From an uncultured Mediterraneibacter sp. (GTDB lineage: Bacteria; Bacillota; Clostridia; Lachnospirales; Lachnospiraceae), in assembly GCA_944376695.1 (NCBI GenBank), contig CALWDM010000003.1, positions 1 through 64,000 on the forward strand: DNA of 64,000 bases, written 5' to 3'. The notes below the pieces were generated by a model. That model was not told the DNA's origin, did not search any database, and saw only the letters and a program-made list of their open reading frames with translations. Numbering within the stretch: the first letter of the stretch is position 1; every line of letters begins with the position of its first letter. The position numbers and the translations under genes are program-made. Shown piece after piece: positions 37,175 through 45,495 of the stretch.

Positions 37175-38962
37175 TTATTCTTTGTAGATCGCGCCGAACC
37201 GGCATTTTTCCATGCAGGCGCCGCACTTTAAGCACTTCTCGGGGTTGATCATATGTACTTCCTTTACCTTGCCGATGATGGCGTCCGCCGGGCAGGTCCT
37301 TGCACAGAGCGTACATCCCTTACATTTATCCGGGTCGATCTTATACTGGAGCAGGTCTTTGCAGACGCCTGCCGGACATTTCTTGTCCACGATGTGTGCG
37401 ATATACTCGTCACGGAAATACCGCAGCGTGGAGATGACCGGGTTGGGCGCTGTCTGTCCCAGTGCGCACAGGGAATTGGACTGCAGATGGCTGCACAGCT
37501 CTTCCAGCTTATCCAGGTCTTCCATCGTCGCCTGTCCCTTTGTGATCTTCTCCAGGATCTCCAGCATCCGCCGTGTACCGATACGGCACGGCGTACATTT
37601 TCCGCAGGACTCATCCACAGTGAACTCCAGGAAGAACTTCGCGATATCCACCATACAGGTGTCCTCATCCATGACGATCAGGCCGCCGGACCCCATCATA
37701 GATCCGATTGCCTTCAGGTTATCATAATCGATCGGCACGTCCAGGTGCTCCGCCGGGATACATCCGCCGGACGGGCCTCCTGTCTGCGCTGCCTTGAACT
37801 TCTTACCGTTCGGCACGCCCCCGCCGATCTCCTCTACGATCTCGCGGAGCGTTGTCCCCATGGGCACCTCCACAAGTCCTGTATTGTGGATCTTGCCGCC
37901 CAGGGCGAACACTTTTGTCCCCTTGGAATTCTCGGTTCCCATGGACGCGAACCATTCCGGGCCGTTGACGATGATCTGCGGGATGTTCGCATAGGTTTCC
38001 ACGTTATTCAGGATGGTCGGCTTCTGGAAGAGGCCTTTGAGCGCCGGGAACGGCGGTCTCGGGCGGGGTTCGCCCCTGTTCCCTTCGATGGACGTCATGA
38101 GGGCCGTCTCCTCGCCGCAGACGAACGCCCCTGCGCCGAGCCTTAACTCGATGTCAAAATCAAAGCCGCTGTCAAAGATATTTTTGCCCAGCAGTCCGTA
38201 TTCCCTCGCCTGGTTGATGGCGATTTCCAGACGTTTTACCGCGATGGGATATTCCGCACGGACGTAGATATATCCCTGGGAAGCGCCGATGGCATAGCCT
38301 GCGATGGCCATGGCCTCCAGCACCGCGTGGGGGTCTCCCTCGAGGATGGAACGGTCCATGAATGCCCCCGGGTCTCCCTCGTCCGCGTTGCAGCAGACAT
38401 ATTTCTGATCCGCGTCATTGGCTGCCGCGAACTTCCACTTCAGGCCGGTCGGGAATCCGGCGCCGCCGCGTCCCCTCAGCCCGCTGTCCAGAAGGATCTG
38501 GATCACGTCCTGGGGTGTCTTCTCCGTGAGCACGATGCCCAGCGCCTCGTATCCGCCGGTCCCTATGTACTCATCGATATTCTCTGGGTTGATGACACCG
38601 CAGTTGCGCAGGGCCACCCTGTGCTGTTTTTTATAGAAATTCGTCTCGTTTAACGGGATGATCTTATCCGTCTTTGTCGTCTCATCATAGAGGAGGCGGG
38701 TCACTACCCTTCCCTTCAGCAGATGCTCGGATACGATCTCCGGGATATCTTCCTCCTGCACCATCGAATAAAATGTCCCTTCCGGGTATACGATCATGAT
38801 CGGTCCCAGAGCGCAGAGCCCGAAACACCCGGTCTTGACAACGCCGACTTCCTCAGAAAGCCCGTTTGCCGCGATCTCTTTTTCCAGTCTTTCCCTGATC
38901 CGCTGGCTGCCGGAGGAGGTACATCCGGTTCCGCCGCAGACAAGTACGTGTGAACGATACAT
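37175..38962 (-). CDS. hndC: Hydrogenase NAD(P)H/FMN subunit (HndC/HydB type)
   Basis: About 595 residues. An N-terminal thioredoxin-like [2Fe-2S] domain (CGGTGC and CFGLCALGP), a NuoF core with the FMN/NAD loop RGRGGAGFPTGLKW and FVCGEETALMTSIEG, the CGKCTPCRIGTRRM [4Fe-4S] site, and a C-terminal pair of ferredoxin clusters (CKGCTLCARTCP, CLKCGACMEKC). It is the diaphorase and, in bifurcating hydrogenases, the branching subunit. The ATG at 38962 follows AAGGAGG by about 10 bases; an in-frame TTG three codons earlier is possible. It precedes hndD by 15 bases. Confidence 0.95.
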   Translation of the reverse strand: MYRSHVLVCGGTGCTSSGSQRIRERLEKEIAANGLSEEVGVVKTGCFGLCALGPIMIVYPEGTFYSMVQEEDIPEIVSEHLLKGRVVTRLLYDETTKTDKIIPLNETNFYKKQHRVALRNCGVINPENIDEYIGTGGYEALGIVLTEKTPQDVIQILLDSGLRGRGGAGFPTGLKWKFAAANDADQKYVCCNADEGDPGAFMDRSILEGDPHAVLEAMAIAGYAIGASQGYIYVRAEYPIAVKRLEIAINQAREYGLLGKNIFDSGFDFDIELRLGAGAFVCGEETALMTSIEGNRGEPRPRPPFPALKGLFQKPTILNNVETYANIPQIIVNGPEWFASMGTENSKGTKVFALGGKIHNTGLVEVPMGTTLREIVEEIGGGVPNGKKFKAAQTGGPSGGCIPAEHLDVPIDYDNLKAIGSMMGSGGLIVMDEDTCMVDIAKFFLEFTVDESCGKCTPCRIGTRRMLEILEKITKGQATMEDLDKLEELCSHLQSNSLCALGQTAPNPVISTLRYFRDEYIAHIVDKKCPAGVCKDLLQYKIDPDKCKGCTLCARTCPADAIIGKVKEVHMINPEKCLKCGACMEKCRFGAIYKE

Positions 38963-38983
38963 AGCTTTCAAGCCTCCTTTTCT

Positions 38984-39367
38984 TTATGCGTTTTGTTCCT
39001 GTGCCGCGCTCAGCGTATACTTTGACACGACCTGTCCGCCCAGCAGGTGGAGGCGCAGCACTTCCAGCGCCTTCTCCGGCGTCATCTTTACATAGGTCAC
39101 CTTCTCCTTGCCCGGCACCATGACTTCCACGATGGGCTCGTACTGGCACAGCCCGATGCACCCGGTCTGGGTGACGCTGATCTTCTCGCTTAAGTTCTGC
39201 TCCTGGACCGCGTCAGAGAGAGCGGTAAGGACAGGCCTTGCCCCGCTTGCGATGCCGCAGGTCGCCATGCCGACGACAACGCGGATCTGATCCTCGCTCT
39301 CCGCGCGGACTCCGACCTTGCCCTGCATCTTCTCTCTGATGGCACGTAATTCTTCAAGAGATTTCAT
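38984..39367 (-). CDS. hndB: Hydrogenase [2Fe-2S] ferredoxin-like subunit (HndB type)
   Basis: 127 residues with a thioredoxin-like [2Fe-2S] fold: cluster ligands in MATCGIASGA and TQTGCIGLCQYEP. HndB-type subunits are small electron carriers in the NADP-reducing/bifurcating hydrogenase complex. A TGGAGG site precedes the ATG at 39367. It sits between the ATPase gene and hndC, the usual order apart from that ATPase. Confidence 0.93.
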   Translation of the reverse strand: MKSLEELRAIREKMQGKVGVRAESEDQIRVVVGMATCGIASGARPVLTALSDAVQEQNLSEKISVTQTGCIGLCQYEPIVEVMVPGKEKVTYVKMTPEKALEVLRLHLLGGQVVSKYTLSAAQEQNA

Positions 39368-39425
39368 ATAGTTCCTCCATTTCTGTTTCTGATATTGATT
39401 TCTGGTTCATACACAGACATAACGC

Positions 39426-39986
39426 TCAGATCTCTGCCCCGCCGTCTGTCTCCGCCTTGTTCGTCTCCAGATATTCCTTTATGAATGCGGTTATCTCCGG
39501 CTCTGAAAAGGAGATCCCTTCCCCGAGCATCTCCCTCATCTCCCTGGTATCCAGGATGAAGGATTTCCCGCCGTACTCATATGTATATCGGAAGTCAATG
39601 TGTTCGTTAAATACGATCAGCGTCTGGACAGTGGAGCTGATATCTCCCAGCGGCATCCTGTCTATATGGGACAGGCCGAATACCGCCTTTACTGTTGTCC
39701 CTTTTCCTTTTTCTGAATCGATCCGGAAGCTGCCGCCCGTGCTCTCAGCCGCCTGCTTGAAAAACGGGACTCCCAGCCCCACCTTCCGCGTCGTGCGGGT
39801 GGTAAAAAAAGGATCCTGCACGCTTGCCGCCTGCTCCGGGGTCATCCCGCAGCCGTCGTCCTTTATGATAACGGTGAGCGTGTCCTCTTCCGGCTGCACG
39901 GAGACTGTGATCTCGATCAGAGACGCCTCCGCCCTCACGGAATTTTCCGCAACATCCAGGATATTCAGAGAGATCTCCGGCATCAT
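39426..39986 (-). CDS. Histidine-kinase-like ATPase inside the hydrogenase operon
   Basis: 186 residues with only a GHKL ATP-binding domain: N-box around ENSVRAEAS near 17, G1 box DDGCGM near 46, F-box DPFFTTR and G2 box GLGVPFF near 72. No histidine phosphoacceptor domain, sensor or membrane segment is present. It starts three bases after the hndA stop and is clearly translated with the operon. Comparable ATPases are found in hydrogenase operons of other Clostridia as far as I recall, with no proven role; it may act as an anti-sigma-like or redox signalling partner of the sensory hydrogenase cluster encoded 2 kb away. Confidence 0.88.
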   Translation of the reverse strand: MMPEISLNILDVAENSVRAEASLIEITVSVQPEEDTLTVIIKDDGCGMTPEQAASVQDPFFTTRTTRKVGLGVPFFKQAAESTGGSFRIDSEKGKGTTVKAVFGLSHIDRMPLGDISSTVQTLIVFNEHIDFRYTYEYGGKSFILDTREMREMLGEGISFSEPEITAFIKEYLETNKAETDGGAEI

Positions 39987-39989
39987 GGC

Positions 39990-40484
39990 TTACTCATATT
40001 TCGCCAGGATGTCGTCCAGATCGTCCACTGTCAGCCTGCCGTAGACTTCGTCATTGATCATCATGACCGGAGCCAGCCCGCAGGCGCCGACACAGCGGCA
40101 CGCATCCAGCGAAAACCTTCCGTCCGGCGTACACTCTCCGCCCACGATGCCCAGCTTTTCCATAAGGGCATTGTAGATATCCCCGGAGCCTTTTACATAA
40201 CACGCCGTGCCGAGACAGACGGAGATGCGGTATTTCCCTTTGGGGCTTAAGGTGAACTGCGAATAAAACGTCGCCACACCGTAAATCTTCTCCATAGGGA
40301 TCCCTGTTTCATCCGAGATCATCTTCTGGACCTCGATCGGAAGATAACCGTATATATCCTGTGCCTTCTGCAGGATCGGCATAAGGGCACCTTTTTCATC
40401 CTTGAGCTCACGGATCACTTGCATAAGTGCCTCTTCCTGTTCTTTTGTCCCGGAAAATGGAACTGTACCTTTCTTAGCTGCCAT
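39990..40484 (-). CDS. hndA: Hydrogenase NuoE-like subunit (HndA type)
   Basis: 164 residues, [2Fe-2S] thioredoxin-like subunit of the NADH-linked hydrogenase. Helical N-terminal part (LMPILQKAQDIYGYLP, GVATFYSQF as in NuoE) and cluster cysteines in VCLGTACYVKGS and CRCVGACG. It passes electrons between the FMN subunit and the rest of the complex. First gene of the five-gene operon; GGAGGTTG precedes the ATG at 40484. The genes of the operon are tightly spaced throughout. Confidence 0.95.
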   Translation of the reverse strand: MAAKKGTVPFSGTKEQEEALMQVIRELKDEKGALMPILQKAQDIYGYLPIEVQKMISDETGIPMEKIYGVATFYSQFTLSPKGKYRISVCLGTACYVKGSGDIYNALMEKLGIVGGECTPDGRFSLDACRCVGACGLAPVMMINDEVYGRLTVDDLDDILAKYE

Positions 40485-40680
40485 TCTTCAACCTCCATTT
40501 CTCTTTTCCTCCAGACTGTGCAGTTGCATCAGATTCCCGCCAGTCTTTAAGATATATTTTGTGCTCATTAGATTAATGATACCACAAGATATAACACAAT
40601 ACCACTTATTTATTATGAATTTTTTGTATACTTTCACTATACCGTTTCCAGATTTCGGTCTCCTGACCTGATTGAAATAT

Positions 40681-40720
40681 ATAAAAAGACTGAAACCTCA
40701 GTCATTCAGGCTTCAGTCTT
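40681..40720 (-). terminator. Terminator of ald
   Basis: Minus strand AAGACTGAAGCC (complement 40709-40720) pairs with GGTTTCAGTCTT (complement 40686-40697), one mismatch, followed by a T-rich tail. It separates ald from the hnd operon. Confidence 0.82.
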
Positions 40721-40761
40721 CTACATTTATGACAAATCCTCGCATACAGCTCCAAGGCCAT

Positions 40762-41874
40762 TCAGGCCAGTGTCCTGATATCCGTATATTCTCTGCCGAA
40801 GCTGTCCGCAACATTCCTGCATGTCAGCTTTCCTCCGTAAGTGTTGACCGCTGAGTAGATCACATCATTTTCCCGGCAGGCATCCTCCAGCCCCTTGTCC
40901 GCGATCTGAAGCCCGTACTTCAGCGTCGCGTTCGTCAGGGCGATCGTCGATGTCCTCGGCACAGCTCCCGGCATATTGCCCACGCAGTAGTGCACGACCC
41001 CGTCCACCGTATATACCGGATCGTCATGGTATGTCGCTTTTGTCGTCTCACAGCATCCGCCCTGGTCCACGGCGACGTCTACGATCACGCTTCCCGGCTT
41101 CATATTTTTGAGATATTCTTTTTTCATAAGCTTTGGCGCTGATTTCCCGGGGATGAGCACTGCCCCGACCACCAGGTCCGCGTCAGATACTTCTTTTTCG
41201 ATGGCAGCGTCCGTACTGTACAGAGTCTGGATCCTTGCCCCGAAGATGTCGTCCAGATAAGCAAGCCGCTCCAGGTTCACGTCCAGTATTGTCACATCCG
41301 CTCCCATGCCGACTGCTGTCCTGCACGCATTTATCCCTACGCTCCCCGCGCCCAGGATCACGACCTTTGCCTTCGGAGTGCCCGGCACTCCGGAGAGCAG
41401 GACTCCCCTTCCGCCGAACGGTTTCTCCAGGTATTTTGCCCCTTCCTGGATACTGAGCCGCCCTGCGATCTGGCTCATCGGCGCGAGCAGCGGGATCGAC
41501 CCGTTCCTCTCGATCAGAGTCTCGTAGGCCACGCTCTTCACTCCCGCGTCAAGGAGCGCGTCCGTGAGCTTCTCGTCTGCCGCAAGATGGAAATATGTGT
41601 ATAAAACAAGCCCTTCCCTGAAATATCCATATTCTTCCGGGAGAGGTTCTTTGACTTTTATGACCATATCAGACTTTTCCCACACTTCCTCCGGACCTGC
41701 GCACAGCAGCGCGCCCGCTGCGCTGTACTCGCTGTCCTCAAAACCGGATCCCTCTCCGGCCCCGGCCTCAATATATACCGTATGTCCGGCATTCACATAA
41801 CTTTTCACATTGTCCGGAGTCATCCCGACACGGTACTCCTGCTTTTTGATCTCTTTTACACATCCTACTTTCAT
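40762..41874 (-). CDS. ald: Alanine dehydrogenase
   Basis: NAD-dependent interconversion of alanine and pyruvate plus ammonia. About 370 residues: MKVGCVKEIKKQEYRVGMTP is the family start with the substrate Arg; Lys in VIKVKEPL and His in YFHLAADEKLTDAL are catalytic; the NAD-binding fold shows ILGAGSVGINACRTA near 175. The ATG at 41874 follows GGAGGG, whereas the one at 41901 lacks a site. Its own terminator is at 40681-40720. Position between two H2-related operons suggests a role in redox balancing by alanine formation, which is inference. Confidence 0.96.
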   Translation of the reverse strand: MKVGCVKEIKKQEYRVGMTPDNVKSYVNAGHTVYIEAGAGEGSGFEDSEYSAAGALLCAGPEEVWEKSDMVIKVKEPLPEEYGYFREGLVLYTYFHLAADEKLTDALLDAGVKSVAYETLIERNGSIPLLAPMSQIAGRLSIQEGAKYLEKPFGGRGVLLSGVPGTPKAKVVILGAGSVGINACRTAVGMGADVTILDVNLERLAYLDDIFGARIQTLYSTDAAIEKEVSDADLVVGAVLIPGKSAPKLMKKEYLKNMKPGSVIVDVAVDQGGCCETTKATYHDDPVYTVDGVVHYCVGNMPGAVPRTSTIALTNATLKYGLQIADKGLEDACRENDVIYSAVNTYGGKLTCRNVADSFGREYTDIRTLA

Positions 41875-42082
41875 GCTGCGTTCCCTCCTGCTGCGCCCCA
41901 TGCCATGCCGCAGCTGCCATGTTGCGCTGTTTTCTGATAGTTTATCCCCATTCTAATCGAATTTCTTCAAAAAAGCAATTCATTGCTTTTTGAATATGCA
42001 AATGTTATACTGGCAGTACATATCGCAGCGTTTCTGCTGCATGGACCAGTATATCATCTACTATCTTTTTCAGGAGGTTTTT

Positions 42083-42427
42083 ATGACGATCAGAGAAATG
42101 AAGGAAGCCCTTGACGCAAAATTCCTGTACGGGGAAGAACTGGCGGATCTTGACGCCCAGTTCGTCTTTTCCGCTGACATGATGAGCGATGTGCTCGCAT
42201 ACTGCGGCAAATGTTCCGTGCTCATCACCGGGCTGTGCAATCCCCAGGTCGTGCGCACTGCCGAGATGCTGGACATTGTGTGCATCATCTTTGTCCGGGG
42301 GAAACTGCCGGACGAAAACATGCTCGCCCTCGCCCGGGGGAAAAGCATCGCTGTGCTCGCCACTGACCACTATATGTTTACCACGTGCGGCATATTATAC
42401 GAGCATGGGCTCCGGGGAGGTGCTTAA
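42083..42427 (+). CDS. DRTGG-domain protein
   Basis: 114 residues forming a single DRTGG-like domain (VLAYCGKCSVLITGLCNPQVVRTA, then VLATDHYMFTTCGILYEHGLRGG). DRTGG domains occur with CBS domains or in phosphotransacetylase-like proteins and are thought to be ligand-binding regulatory units. Ribosome site AGGAGG precedes the ATG at 42083. It is the first of five tightly linked genes, and its stop codon abuts the ATG of the next gene. A second, shorter DRTGG protein is encoded later in the same operon. Confidence 0.82.
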   Translation: MTIREMKEALDAKFLYGEELADLDAQFVFSADMMSDVLAYCGKCSVLITGLCNPQVVRTAEMLDIVCIIFVRGKLPDENMLALARGKSIAVLATDHYMFTTCGILYEHGLRGGA

Positions 42428-42850
42428 ATGAGCGAACAGCTTACATTTACCTACACCATCGACGGCGACGATTTCACTCGGGCCGGGGAAGCCAGCAGTT
42501 CCGTAAAAAATAAGCTCAAAATGCTGGGAGTCAGCAGCGACGCCATCCGCAAAGTCGCCATCGCAATGTATGAAGGGGAGATCAATATGGTGATCCACGC
42601 GGAAGGCGGGACGATCAGCGTATCCGTCTCCGACGATGCGGTGACCATGGTGCTGGCGGACCGGGGACCGGGGATCCCTGACATTGACAAAGCCATGCAG
42701 GAGGGGTATTCCACCGCGCGCGAAGACGTCCGTTCCCTGGGGTTCGGAGCCGGCATGGGCCTGCCGAATATGAAGCGGTTTACGGACGAAATGCAGATCG
42801 ACACTGTGATCGGGGAAGGCACAACGATCACCATGAAGGTATACCTCTGA
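42428..42850 (+). CDS. RsbW/RsbT-like serine kinase/anti-sigma-type ATPase
   Basis: 140 residues with a compact GHKL fold: N-box region VAIAMYEGEINMVIHAEGG near 45-62, G1 ADRGPGIPDIDKAMQEGYST near 78, and G2 GFGAGMGLPNMKRF near 105. It resembles RsbT/RsbW switch kinases, which phosphorylate serine or threonine on STAS partners; no STAS protein is encoded nearby. Start ATG is directly joined to the preceding DRTGG gene. With the hydrogenase-like protein downstream it probably forms a signalling unit. Confidence 0.85.
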   Translation: MSEQLTFTYTIDGDDFTRAGEASSSVKNKLKMLGVSSDAIRKVAIAMYEGEINMVIHAEGGTISVSVSDDAVTMVLADRGPGIPDIDKAMQEGYSTAREDVRSLGFGAGMGLPNMKRFTDEMQIDTVIGEGTTITMKVYL

Positions 42851-42880
42851 GCCTGACAGATAAGAAGGGAGGCCTGTCCT

Positions 42881-44293
42881 TTGGATAAGAATAAATTCAT
42901 GCGCTCGGTCCGGCTGAAGGAATCCGCCTGCCAGGGCTGCATCAACTGCATCAAGCACTGCCCGACCCAGGCGATCCGCGTACATAACGGGAAGGCGCAT
43001 ATCATCGACAAATTCTGTATCGACTGCGGCAGATGCATCCAGTCCTGCCCGCACCACGCGAAGATCGCGGTCTATGACCCGCTGTCCGTGATCAATAATT
43101 TTAAATACACGGTTGCGCTGCCCGCTCCGTCCCTGTACGCGCAGTACAATAACCTGACCAATGTGGATATCGTGCTCAACGCTCTCCTCAGGCTTGGCTT
43201 TGATGACGTGTACGAGGTCAGCGCCGCGGCGGAACTGGTTTCCGAGGCATCGCGGGAATATATCAAAGAGCACAGGGATGAAGCTCCGTTCATCAGTTCA
43301 GCCTGTCCCTCTGTGATCCGGCTGATCCGTGTGAAATTCCCGTCCCTGATCTCCCGGCTCCTGCCGATCAAAGCGCCTGTGGAAGTCGCTGCCGAGATCG
43401 CAAGGGCCAGGGCAATGGAAAAGACCGGGCTGAAACCGGAGGAGATTGGGATCATCTTTATCTCCCCCTGCCCGTCCAAAGTCTCTTATGCGAAATCTCC
43501 CTTAGGGATCGAGAAGAGCAGCATTGACAATGTGGTGGCGATCAAAGATATCTATCCTCTGCTCCTGCCCCACATGCGGCATGACGAAAGCCAGCTCTCC
43601 CATCTGTCCCACTCCGGCAGGATCGGCATCGGCTGGAGCAGCGCAGGCGGAGAATCCGCCGGGCTCTTCTCGGACAACTACCTGGCAGCGGACGGCATCG
43701 TCAACATCCTCCGCGTCCTGGAAGAACTGGAGGACGAGAAACTGCACGGGCTCATCTTTGTGGAGCTGAACGCCTGCGACGGCGGCTGCGTGGGAGGCAC
43801 GCTCACTGTGGAAAACGCCTACATCGCCGCCACCAAGACGAAACGGCTCGTCAAGTATCAGCCGGTATCCAAAAACCACCTGGCAGACAACCCGGAACTG
43901 AAGAATGTCTACTGGGCGGACGATGTGGAGTACGAACCCGTATTCCGCCTTGGCAGCACATTTAAGGAGAGCCTGAAGATGATGAACGATGTGGAAAGCC
44001 TGACCGCCAGGTTCCCGGGGCTTGACTGCGGATCCTGCGGGGCGCCCACCTGCCAGACGCTGGCAGAGGATATCGTGCGCGGCGACGCTACTCCGAATGA
44101 CTGCATCTATGTACTCAGGGCAAATATCGCTGACCTGTCCCGCAAGATCGAAGATCTGACCGTAAACAGAAAAGGGAAGGACAGCCTGACAGAAGAGGAG
44201 TCGCAGCTTCTCGACTCCTATATACGGACACTGACCGCGGAACTCGCCTCCTTCGGCGTGCCGTCCCGGTCCGGAAAGGGGGATACAGAGTAA
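42881..44293 (+). CDS. Putative sensory [FeFe] hydrogenase (group C/D type)
   Basis: 470 residues starting at a TTG eight bases after GGGAGG. Two [4Fe-4S] sites (C17-C20-C23-C27 and C46-C49-C52-C56), an H-domain-like part and a C-terminal extra Fe-S domain (C383, C386, C391, C408). H-cluster motifs are altered. L1 reads SSACPS, so the proton-relay Cys is Ala while the cluster ligand C142 remains. L2 is SPCPSK (C197). L3 is NACDGGCVGG (C299, C303). All four cluster ligands are kept but the relay is missing, as in the slow sensory hydrogenase HydS. Unlike HydS it lacks a PAS domain. It likely senses H2 or redox state rather than making H2 in bulk. Confidence 0.88.
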   Translation: MDKNKFMRSVRLKESACQGCINCIKHCPTQAIRVHNGKAHIIDKFCIDCGRCIQSCPHHAKIAVYDPLSVINNFKYTVALPAPSLYAQYNNLTNVDIVLNALLRLGFDDVYEVSAAAELVSEASREYIKEHRDEAPFISSACPSVIRLIRVKFPSLISRLLPIKAPVEVAAEIARARAMEKTGLKPEEIGIIFISPCPSKVSYAKSPLGIEKSSIDNVVAIKDIYPLLLPHMRHDESQLSHLSHSGRIGIGWSSAGGESAGLFSDNYLAADGIVNILRVLEELEDEKLHGLIFVELNACDGGCVGGTLTVENAYIAATKTKRLVKYQPVSKNHLADNPELKNVYWADDVEYEPVFRLGSTFKESLKMMNDVESLTARFPGLDCGSCGAPTCQTLAEDIVRGDATPNDCIYVLRANIADLSRKIEDLTVNRKGKDSLTEEESQLLDSYIRTLTAELASFGVPSRSGKGDTE

Positions 44294-44294
44294 T

Positions 44295-44627
44295 ATGAAA
44301 CTGAAAGACATTTTCGCGGTCCCGGAATGCCGGGTCCTGGCAGAAGGGGACCCGCAGCGGGAGATCTCCCGCATCTTCTGCTGTGACCTTTTGAGCATTG
44401 CCATGGGGAAGGCGCCCGCGGACGGGGTATGGGTAACTGTAATGGGGAACAGGAATACCCTCGCCGTGGCATCTCTTACGGATACTGCCTGTATCGTACT
44501 CGCTGAGGGGGTCTCTCTCGATGAAGGGACGCTTGCCAAGGCAGGAGAAGAAGGGATCGCTGTGCTCGCCACAGAGCTGCCTGCCTTTGACATCGCGCTT
44601 GAGATCTATCAGGCGGGGCTGGAATGA
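44295..44627 (+). CDS. Short DRTGG-like protein
   Basis: 110 residues, similar in layout to the DRTGG protein at the head of the operon: an N-terminal FCCDLLSIAMGKAPADGVWVTV, then TLAVASLTDTACIVLAEG and IAVLATELPAFDIALEIYQAGLE. It starts one base after the stop of the hydrogenase-like gene and its own end overlaps the PHP gene by ATGA. Probably a ligand-binding regulatory domain; the ligand is unknown. Confidence 0.78.
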   Translation: MKLKDIFAVPECRVLAEGDPQREISRIFCCDLLSIAMGKAPADGVWVTVMGNRNTLAVASLTDTACIVLAEGVSLDEGTLAKAGEEGIAVLATELPAFDIALEIYQAGLE

Positions 44628-45349
44628 TCCCTCTGTATTATGATCTCCACATCCATTCCTGCCTTTCCCCATGCGGGGATGATGATATGACTCCGGCAAA
44701 CCTTGTAGGCATGGCTGCCGTAAAGGGGCTGGATGTGATCGCGCTGACAGACCACAATTCCTGCGCCAACTGCCCTGCCGCCATGTATCACGGCGACAAC
44801 TACGGGGTCACTGTGATCCCGGGCATGGAACTGACCACAGAGGAAGAGGTCCATGTGATCTGCCTGTTTGCCCGCCTTGAGGACGCGCTTGCTTTTGACC
44901 GGCTTGTCTATGAGCGTCTCATGCCCGTGCCCAACCGGGAGGATATCTTCGGAAAACAGCAGGTCATGAACGAAAAGGACGAGGTCACCGGCACAAAAGA
45001 GTATCTCCTCATCAATGCGGCTTCCATCTCCTTTGACGAAGTCTTCCCGCTGGTCCGTTCCTACGGCGGTATCGCTTATCCGGCGCATGTGGACAAGAGC
45101 TCCACGAGCCTGCTCTCCAACTTAGGCTCCGTCCCGCCGGAGAGCACGTTTGCCTGCGCGGAATTCCATGATTTTAAGAACCTGCACCGGATCCGCAGGG
45201 AACATCCGTACTTTGAAGGATGCAATGTGATCTGCTGTTCGGATGCGCATTATCTGGAGGATATCCACGAGCCGGAATATCAGATCTGCGCCAGGTCGAA
45301 GGGAGCTGCGGATGTGCTGGATGCGCTGATTGAGAAGAATATATGTTAA
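44624..45349 (+). CDS. PHP-domain phosphoesterase
   Basis: 241 residues. YDLHIHSCLSPCGDDDMTP at the start and ALTDHN near 40 are PHP metal-binding motifs; further ligands are expected in GMELTTEEEVHV, AYPAHVDK and CCSDAHY. The family hydrolyses phosphoesters (histidinol phosphate, nucleotides, 3',5'-bisphosphates). Its place at the end of a hydrogenase sensor operon, with a four-base ATGA overlap, suggests it makes or removes a phosphorylated signal, possibly the ligand of the DRTGG proteins. That link is inference. Confidence 0.87.
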   Translation: MIPLYYDLHIHSCLSPCGDDDMTPANLVGMAAVKGLDVIALTDHNSCANCPAAMYHGDNYGVTVIPGMELTTEEEVHVICLFARLEDALAFDRLVYERLMPVPNREDIFGKQQVMNEKDEVTGTKEYLLINAASISFDEVFPLVRSYGGIAYPAHVDKSSTSLLSNLGSVPPESTFACAEFHDFKNLHRIRREHPYFEGCNVICCSDAHYLEDIHEPEYQICARSKGAADVLDALIEKNIC

Positions 45350-45387
45350 AAACAATAAATACAGCAATAATATTTGAACATAATATA

Positions 45388-45424
45388 TAAAAAGAGCAGA
45401 ACTTAAATAATCTGCTCTTTTCTA
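45388..45424. terminator. Bidirectional terminator
   Basis: AAAGAGCAGA (45391-45400) and TCTGCTCTTT (45411-45420) form a perfect 10-base stem flanked by A and T runs. It ends the plus-strand sensory operon and may also serve the minus-strand lipoprotein gene. Confidence 0.88.
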
Positions 45425-45495
45425 TGCTTTTATACAGTTCTCCTGTAAGTATTCCTTGATTTGCTTTTTAATTTTGGAATCATGAACAGAAAAAA

